Shown piece after piece: positions 57,250 through 64,000 of a DNA stretch of 64,000 bases. Each line of letters begins with the position of its first letter. The stretch's first letter is position 1. The stretch comes from Fragilariopsis cylindrus CCMP1102 (lineage: Eukaryota > Bacillariophyta > Bacillariophyceae > Bacillariales > Bacillariaceae), in NCBI GenBank assembly GCA_900095095.1, contig FMBT01000315.1, forward strand, positions 62,001-126,000, written 5' to 3'. Position numbers and translations under genes: made by a program. The notes beneath the pieces were generated by a model, which had not been told where the DNA came from, did not search any database, and saw nothing but the letters and a program-made list of their open reading frames with translations.

Positions 57250-58949
57250 TCAATAGCTCGTAGGTCTGCTCAAGTCGTTGGTGTATATTTCGTCGTCATG
57301 ACCTGGATTATTTGCATTGTTTGAATTAATATACGATCGTCTTGCGGCAACAAGGGCGAAGGGAGGAAGATTTTCATGGTTGTCGAATGATGCCAAAATT
57401 GTGGGGTCTTTATTTACAATATCAACAATAATCTCATATTTATGCTCATGGCGAATAGCAATCAACAAAGGGTGCTGGTGATCTTTACTTTGGCCACTAA
57501 CCGAACAATGTTGTCGTTCTTCCATTCGTCGTCCTTAAAGACGGACCAAAAATTCGTCCAGTAAGAAAGATAATTATTACTAGGAGTACTGGTGGGTAGA
57601 ACATCGTCGAGAACTGAATTCACCAACGAAAGGATTGAATCATCGTGATCTGATCTGTTCTTCATATATATGTTCATGTACCAAAGGAAACCACCTCGGT
57701 TATCTTCGTTAAGACTTTTAAACATTAAACCTAACAGAGTCATTCTACAATGATTAGAATGATCGTCACGATTATCGGTGGTAGAAAATACGAAAAATGT
57801 CGAGTTGAAAATCTCCTTGGTATTCTTGGATTCGAATTGAATCTTAGCAAAACGAAGAACATCTTCGGATACTGCCGATCCAATACCATGTGACAATAAT
57901 ACATGTTGCACTCCATGCTTGTATACCTCTCCCAAAAGTTTTGATACGACGTACAAACTTTCTTCTAAAATTACTTTTACCTGGGGAATGATCAAGAAGG
58001 CCCTGTTGTTTTCGTCGCTATCTTGTCTCTGAAGGAATCGAATAACGGGATATAGACCATCATATTCTTCTCCAGAGACATAGTCGTCAATCATCTCAAT
58101 AATCTCATGGTCGTCATCTCCATGGTCATCACCTCCAAAACAAATCAATTTCTTATTTTCTGTGCTTTTAAGGAGCAGCCGTAAAATAGCCGGATCTATC
58201 GTAAGGAATGAATCTGGGGCTGCATCCATGAAATCTTTATAAAAATTATTATTTTGTATCAATTCATTATCTACCATATAGCCAGACATAGAATGGTCAT
58301 TGACTGCACTAGAGTTTTTGGTCAACAATTTTCGAATCAAGTTCCTATCCTTGCATCCTGTAATCATCACAAGGAAAAGCAAACTAAGATTTGCATCCAC
58401 CTGGACATCATAAGAACAATTAAAATAATTGTAATTCTTTTCATTAGCGATATTGATGTTTGCTATACAGGGCATTCTTTCAAAATCTTTACAAAACATA
58501 TCCCAATCAACTTCGAAGTCTTCAACATCGATAAAATTTCGTTTAATTAGCTCCCCAAAATGCTTCTTGATAATGAACGATTCATTATTCTCTGACAAAT
58601 AATCCTTTAAAATGCTTTCTGATATTAGTCCTGAGCATGATTCACAGCCGTCAAAATTAAATTCAACTTTGTAATTCCATTCCCGTCTTGTAGCCTTGGC
58701 GTGTCGACAATCACAGGAGTCACAGTCAGAACAATTTGTTGTAGAATTGAAACGACCGTAATTGATAATAATACCGTCTTTGATTCTATGAGCATCCACG
58801 CCTTCATCATTGATTCTATGAGCATCCACGACTTCATCATTTTCATTTCTACAATGGAAATCCAGCGTGATCAAGGTCCCATTTGGATACAGTTGATCTC
58901 CGTTTCCTACTAAATCTACACTTAGTAGTTGATTATTATTAGCATCCAT
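57250..58949 (-). CDS. Ankyrin-repeat-type protein with one frameshift near the C-terminus
   Basis: From ATG 58949 the first frame gives about 495 residues, ending at 57462. Near 57481-57493 the downstream frame takes over and runs to 57250 with HQHPLLIAIRHEHKYEIIVD and LPPFALVAARR. A one-base loss in an A run (AAAG on the coding strand) explains the change. The helical pairs LSLLFLVMITGCKDRNLIRK and AILRLLLKSTENKKL, and the LPPFALVAA ending, resemble the degenerate ankyrin proteins expanded in diatoms. The N-terminal part has a beta-type segment (YPNGTLITLDFHCRNE) and a Cys cluster (CSDCDSCDC). Likely a protein-binding factor; targets unknown. Confidence 0.6.
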
Positions 58950-59186
58950 GGTGTTGCGATTCTTGTTCGCTTCTTCTTGAGTCTTACTACTATTGAGAAA
59001 ACAAAGTAAAAAAATAAGACGCGTTCTGTGTGTGTGTGTGTGTGTTAGATTATAATCGCATTTAATTTTGATTCTTTTTCCATCAGTTTGTCTACCTTGC
59101 TTGCACAACAAACAAGATGACACCACACCAACTCTGCACTTACAAAAATAATACGCTTTATGATATATATTCAAATAAAGGTTATC

Positions 59187-59214
59187 GTCTCTCTCTCTCT
59201 CTCTCTCTCTCTCT
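59187..59214. repeat. (TC)n microsatellite
   Basis: Fourteen CT units in the spacer between the divergent ankyrin-type and lumen-protein genes. A TG repeat lies at 59027-59045. Confidence 0.95.
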
Positions 59215-59615
59215 AAGATTGTTTCGTTTGCAAGAGGAATTAGACATTCATTGTTTTGAAAGCAATCAAAGATTTCGAAAGAAAGAATTACAATGCTTCG
59301 ATTTGTTGCTTTTTGAATTTGATTTTATCCACGACTGCTGGAAAATTTTCAAACAGAATATCAAAACGCGATGACTCACTCGACTAGTTCGACTATTAAC
59401 ACCCGTGATCTTGTATCTCAACCAGCAGCTACCAAAAAACGTATCTAAAAACTTAAAACAGCACATCAACACAGCATCAACATGATTTGTTCTACTACAT
59501 TATTAGACAGCCTAATCCAAACTAAGTTGTGATCATAGAATGATCGAATGAAGACAAGAGAAGTACACAGACAAAGCATACACGATAGCATACGCAAAAG
59601 CAAAGCAAAAACAGA

Positions 59616-61259
59616 ATGAAGAGTACAGATTTCGTTGTATACGTAGTTGCAGTAGTGGGAGCAGTAGTAACGTCAACGTCGTCGTCGTCGTCGTCGTTGT
59701 CGGTGGCTGCGTTCTCTTCTCATGTTTCTACCGCCTCTTCCTCCTCCACTTACCTACATCGCTGTCCGAAATCATCATCATCATTGGAATTCTCATTGAA
59801 TTTGGCGCAACGATCGTCATTTGAAAGAGAGAATGATACTTTGTCATCCACGGGATTTACATCCTCAACAACAGGAGAAGCAGGAGCGACCACGGATGCT
59901 TCTTTGACGATGATGACGACGACGACGATAGAGAAATCATCATCATCATCATCGTGGTTGTCTACGTTACGTCTTACGGGGATGTTATTGTTATTCCCAA
60001 TGACGACAATAGTAACGTCATTCGTTGCAATACCGGCACCAGCCGTAGCAGCAGCAACAACAACAGTAGTAGTTTCGTCCTCATTATCATCCGTCGTTGT
60101 TGCTGCCGGTAATATTGATACTACGAATTATGATGGACAGGGCATATCAGCAATCACTAAAAGTGCATTAGGGACCAGTGTCCGAACAGGTGTTGTTCAA
60201 AGTGCAAAACTTGTGGATAATATTGATTTAAAATGGGAACGATTTAGTGATAAATTACGTGACAAACAAAAATGTGATCCAGTTACCAATAGACGTTTAT
60301 TTGATAATGGTTTTCGTAATGATGGAACACCACGAGGTAATCCTGTATTAGGTGCATTATGCACACCTGTTCCGTTAAAAGAAATGGATAATAAGGTTGT
60401 TACAAATGTACTAAATGAATTTGAGAATGCTGCATATGAAATTATTAGTGGTGGTGGCGATACAATGAAGATAATGGACCGTCCAGAATTGAAAGGAATT
60501 GTTGATCAGACACGACAAAAATTAGAACCAGCTTTTAAGCGTGCGATGACAACAACAACAACAGCAACAACAACAACGACAACGACGTCCGATGATGAGA
60601 ATATCCCATCATCAGCATCATTACGACAACAATATAATTCAGAAGTATACACCCGAGTTCGTGCATATAGCGATGCATTGGGAAAATCTTTAGCATCAAC
60701 TGCTACTACTACGTCAGAGACAAAATCGTCGTATAAGGTTTATCGTGAAACTGGAAAGAAATTAGATTTGATCTGGGGTCGTAATTTATTAGATTCATTA
60801 GCTGGTCCATCTACAACAAAATATGATTTTCAAACACCATTTCCTAAACCTGTTAACTTTAATGGCAACATTCCTTTACCGTATGATGAAAACAAATTAA
60901 TGAATTCATTAGGGGCATTAGAATCGGCATTACAAAAATTACAAGATGGAGGTTTAATTGGACACTGGGAAATATCTATACCCGAAGATGATTATGGTGA
61001 GGTTGTTACAATTGCTGTTGATGATGATGTATGTTTAGGTGCACAAATATTAGCAAGAGAAGATTCAACAACAACAAAAACAATGCAACTAACAGGATCA
61101 CCTGTTGTTGCTATGGTCCGATCGGCAATAGAGGAACGTGCAAAAATTCCATACGTTGCATTAGATGTATTCTTTATTGATCCAACTACAACTAATAATG
61201 AATTATACAATCCAACACAATTATTAATCAGTATACGTAATTTAGGTGAAGAACCGTAA
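59616..61259 (+). CDS. Probable thylakoid-lumen protein of unknown function
   Basis: A single-exon 547-residue precursor. Residues 1-30 are a signal peptide ending VAAF|SSH, an ASAF-like plastid motif, followed by a Ser/Thr transit region. A second hydrophobic segment, LRLTGMLLLFPMTTIVTSFV, ends in PAPAVAAA, like a thylakoid transfer signal with AxA cleavage. The mature part has VVQSAKLVDNIDLKWERFSD and KCDPVTNRRLFDNGF near its start and GKKLDLIWGRNLLDSL further on. The last 150 residues form a mixed alpha/beta domain. The IDxKWERFSD phrase is familiar from conserved lumenal proteins of plants and algae, but I cannot name it. Thr-rich triplet tracts sit in linkers. Confidence 0.65.
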   Translation: MKSTDFVVYVVAVVGAVVTSTSSSSSSLSVAAFSSHVSTASSSSTYLHRCPKSSSSLEFSLNLAQRSSFERENDTLSSTGFTSSTTGEAGATTDASLTMMTTTTIEKSSSSSSWLSTLRLTGMLLLFPMTTIVTSFVAIPAPAVAAATTTVVVSSSLSSVVVAAGNIDTTNYDGQGISAITKSALGTSVRTGVVQSAKLVDNIDLKWERFSDKLRDKQKCDPVTNRRLFDNGFRNDGTPRGNPVLGALCTPVPLKEMDNKVVTNVLNEFENAAYEIISGGGDTMKIMDRPELKGIVDQTRQKLEPAFKRAMTTTTTATTTTTTTSDDENIPSSASLRQQYNSEVYTRVRAYSDALGKSLASTATTTSETKSSYKVYRETGKKLDLIWGRNLLDSLAGPSTTKYDFQTPFPKPVNFNGNIPLPYDENKLMNSLGALESALQKLQDGGLIGHWEISIPEDDYGEVVTIAVDDDVCLGAQILAREDSTTTKTMQLTGSPVVAMVRSAIEERAKIPYVALDVFFIDPTTTNNELYNPTQLLISIRNLGEEP

Positions 61260-61557
61260 ATAACGCAAGGTAAAGTAAAGAAGTAAAATCGAAAAAGTTT
61301 TAGAAAATGCTAATTTCTATCGTAATGCTAGCTAGAGATGCGAACAAATAAAAAGTAGTAGAAATAATCTCGGTAATTAAAATATAGAGGTCTTATTTTT
61401 GAAATTTCTCGGATTGAATACTGTGCGTGCGTTAGTTAGAGCCCGGATTTCTAGTCACAAATATACAAAAATCGATAGGGCTTCACTGCTCATAGTAGCA
61501 GTGTTTGCCGGGGAAAACTCGTCAACACCCACTCACAACCTAGACTTCCTACCAAAA

Positions 61558-61660
61558 CTTTGACCTAGCTAGTTTTAGCCCATCTGCATTTCCACCAAAT
61601 TCTAAAATACTTTGACCTAGCTAGTTTTAGACTATCCGCATTTTCACCGAATTCTAAAAC
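61558..61660. repeat. 52-bp tandem duplication
   Basis: CTTTGACCTAGCTAGTTTTA begins at 61558 and again at 61610. The two 52-base units differ at a few positions. It overlaps the 3' end of the minus-strand ORF below. Confidence 0.9.
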
Positions 61661-62043
61661 AAGACCATCGAGATTTTTACTATCACATAATTTGATATAC
61701 TTCCACGCAAAATACCCCCAATGAGATGGATCTGTCAACGTATTAGGCATCAAAACTTTCACGATTGCATCGCCTTTGCCGTATTGTTTGATTGCGTCTT
61801 TATAGGCTCGGACGTAGTAAGTGGACGATTCCAACATTGCATCGCCGCTGTCGATAGACAATCCAAAAAGAGAAGTAAAAACCATGCGGAAAATTGACAA
61901 TGTTTCTTCAAGTTTTACCTTTTCTATACCGAAATCTTCAATAAACCGACTTTGATTCCAAACCAACGAAAGGGAAGACAAGATTATGATCCAATCGTGT
62001 GGAGATAGATTCTTCCGCGTGACCTTTTCTGAGACCTTTCATT
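61565..62043 (-). other. Unrecognised coding-like ORF without a start codon
   Basis: Open from about 62043 to a stop at 61565. The peptide is protein-like: RKNLSPHDWIIILSSLSLVW, STYYVRAYKDAIKQYGKGDA, and HWGYFAWKYIKLCDSKNLDG. A splice acceptor (AAATGAAAG) could sit upstream, or the 5' part is lost. The C-terminal 20 residues fall in the 52-bp tandem duplication, so the natural end was probably altered. No family recognised. Confidence 0.4.
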
Positions 62044-63374
62044 TGCCTTCAAATACAGGTCGTGATGTACCGCATTGGAATTGTAGAGGATATTCGCCAT
62101 GAGCCTTACTAAAATGCGTATTGCAAGAGTAAGCAGCGGAACGAGTATTGAGCACAAAAACCATGAATACCACTAGCTAGGCAATACTTCGTTATAATAT
62201 TAATATTTGGACAAACTTCTCTGCAGAATGAATCGAAATTCTATTTTTCGATCTTTTCCATTAGGAATGAAAGCTGACGTCGTAACAAGCGTTTCGTCGT
62301 TCCAATTGCTTTTGATGATTCTTCCATCCAACCAAGTAATGTAGATAATTCATTATACTTTTCAAGCTCAACAAACAACCGTTCGAAGAAGTTGGATTAT
62401 AGCAATACTGTTATTACTGTTTGTTTTAATAAGATCATTCAGAATTACTGCAGCTGCAGCTATAGATAAAGAATCAAGTGGATTGGTTATTTCTTTCTGT
62501 TCTTATGTAACATATCCAACGAGAGCAATACGAATTTAAAATGATGGCGGACGAAGATGAAGAGGATTAGTACTACGACTACTACTACTAGCAGTAGTTG
62601 CATTCATCTACATTTTCGACAAGAATGGTATATATCAATCGCGATATAATAGAGACAATACTGCAGAAGGCAACCTTAGATTCATTCGTTCCTTACTTCT
62701 GATATTTGTTTTATCTTTCTTGACTGATCGATGACAATGATAACTGCCTGCATGTTATTTCTTTACTACCTGATCTTGATTGGATGGTTCAATGACGATC
62801 GCCTTATTTCGTACCCGTAAGAATCTCTCGTAGAGATATGCGTAAAGATACTTCGAGTTATGATGATTTTAACAGTACAAGTAATCCGTGAATGAATGAA
62901 ATAAAGGCTAAATAAGTTTCACGTCCGTGAATGGATGGCTAGTGAGAGGATATTGAATATTCTATGATATTTGCATGGAATGACAACGCATCATGCATCC
63001 AATCGAATGACAAATAAGAATGAGAAATGAATGAGATCAATCAAATCGTAATCCACCCATCACAAAAAATAAAATGACCACGACGACGGATGACGGATGA
63101 CGAAAAAGCAGCAGTCGCGAGGATAGAGCTACGATAGAAAATCAACAATACAATAAATGGGAATGCATGCACGATTGTTGGAAAAGGAAAGGGGAACAGA
63201 GCAGAGCAGATCAGCAAGATCCTACAGTAGCTAGCTAACGTTACAATGCATACAGTCAGTACCATAAAAAGAAAAACTGAGAAAAAAACAAAAAAAAACT
63301 GAGGAAAACAGAACAGACAACACGATGATTGCTGTTTATCGCATGAGGACGATAGCAGCAGCAACGAATTTTGT
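62044..63374. other. Region of coding-like scraps and spacer
   Basis: 62330-62540 and 62565-62730 contain membrane-helix-like stretches in shifting frames (WIIAILLLLFVLIRSF, VLRLLLLLAVVAFIYIF) without starts. They may be remains of a membrane protein. The rest is AT-rich spacer. Confidence 0.35.
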
Positions 63375-64000
63375 ATGAAAGCGTCGTCGACGAAGATTAT
63401 TCCAATTCCAATTCAACAACGAACATATTTATCACAACCAACCACAACCACAGGAAAGGCAAGAAGTGCTGGTGGTGTTAGTGGTGGATGTTGGTGATGT
63501 TGGTCCAGTAACGTCCGCTTAGAACAACAAATAATAGTAGGTCGTTTGAAACGTGATACTATTCAATCCAATGTTGCATTACATCTGGATCGTTTATATC
63601 AAGATTTAATTATTGCAATGACAATATTGATAATGGGAAACAAAAATGGAGAAAACAAATAGTAGATAAAATATTTACCTCAAAATAAAAGAAGATTTAG
63701 TATTAAATTGTTTTGGGAATAATAATAATGGTTTTAATTTAGTCGATCGATTAAGTCGACGTCATCCTAAGCATAATAATAATCGTCAAAGTCAAAGTAC
63801 TAGTACAACAACAGCATCAGCATCGGCATTAACATTCGATGAAAACGAATATGACAATGACAATGACGATGAAACACAATAATAATACTACAATGATGGC
63901 GATGGTACAAAATATTTCACAATCCATGAAACGATTACTTTATCAGAATATACTACGTACTATTTATAACGTTACTCCTACTACACGTGGGATCTATATT
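63375..64000 (+). pseudogene. Damaged N-terminal part of an AFG1/LACE1-like AAA+ ATPase (runs off the window)
   Basis: From ATG 63375 the frame passes through an in-frame TGA at about 63497 into RLEQQIIVGRLKRDTIQSNV and ALHLDRLYQDLI, the start of AFG1-type ATPases. At least two more frame changes and stops follow. The last bases read LLYQNILRTIYN and then TPTTRGIYI, which is where the Walker A loop should begin just beyond 64000. AFG1/LACE1 is a mitochondrial inner-membrane ATPase involved in protein quality control. Either the gene is dead or this stretch has several consensus errors. Confidence 0.6.

Noticed and set aside
63041-63364. Minus-strand 107-residue ORF with hydrophobic runs
   Set aside because: Its composition comes from A/T- and GA-rich sequence; no motif, and it abuts the start of the AFG1-like locus.

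Overview
The window is nuclear DNA of a photosynthetic stramenopile, almost certainly a diatom. Three things point there: genes with few, short GTAAG...AG introns; plastid precursors with a signal peptide followed by an ASAF-type motif (VESF|QP at 4.6 kb, ASAF|TI at 13.4 kb); and a CoDi-like copia retrotransposon. Proteins carry long Asn/Ser/Thr/Gln/Asp tracts from triplet repeats, and spacers are AT-rich with many microsatellites. No rRNA, convincing tRNA, CRISPR or operon was seen.

Layout. 0-10.4 kb: 3' part of a SulP transporter with a C-terminal cyclic-nucleotide-binding-like region; a plastid terminal oxidase (PTOX); a broken heme peroxidase with an ShK-like tail; a secreted allene-oxide-cyclase-like protein with a frameshift; an internal fragment of a CYP97-like P450; a small membrane protein with a basic NGK/KOW-like domain. 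12.5-13.5 kb: an abundant-type plastid protein with two homologous ~85-residue repeats, a candidate pyrenoid-shell (PyShell) protein. 15.9-19.8 kb: a 1306-residue protein ending in two copies of a Cys-containing domain I do not recognise. 21.3-29.1 kb: a class I/II aminotransferase and a five-exon importin-13/transportin-3-like karyopherin. 29.1-40.7 kb: a repeat island in which a young copia element (identical 396-bp LTRs, GTATT target duplication) sits inside a foldback element with long inverted repeats ending CAGGATT, often next to TTAA. 40.7-41.7 kb: an intact intronless paralogue of the secreted gene at 7.6 kb. 45.8-50.9 kb: an AMBRA1-like WD40 protein. 51-56.7 kb: a P-type ATPase scrap, two membrane proteins and a decayed alpha/beta hydrolase. 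57.2-64 kb: an ankyrin-type protein with one frameshift, a probable thylakoid-lumen protein, an unrecognised ORF, and a damaged AFG1-like ATPase that runs off the end.

How the genes relate. They are independent eukaryotic units, not a pathway cluster. Plastid functions recur (PTOX, PyShell candidate, lumen protein). The most unusual structural signal is the foldback/copia nest and its dispersed repeat family. A second pattern is many single-base lesions at homopolymers in the peroxidase, secreted protein, retroelement, ankyrin, hydrolase and AFG1 loci, while the longest cellular genes read through. That could be real gene decay or consensus errors in the assembly, and each case is described separately.
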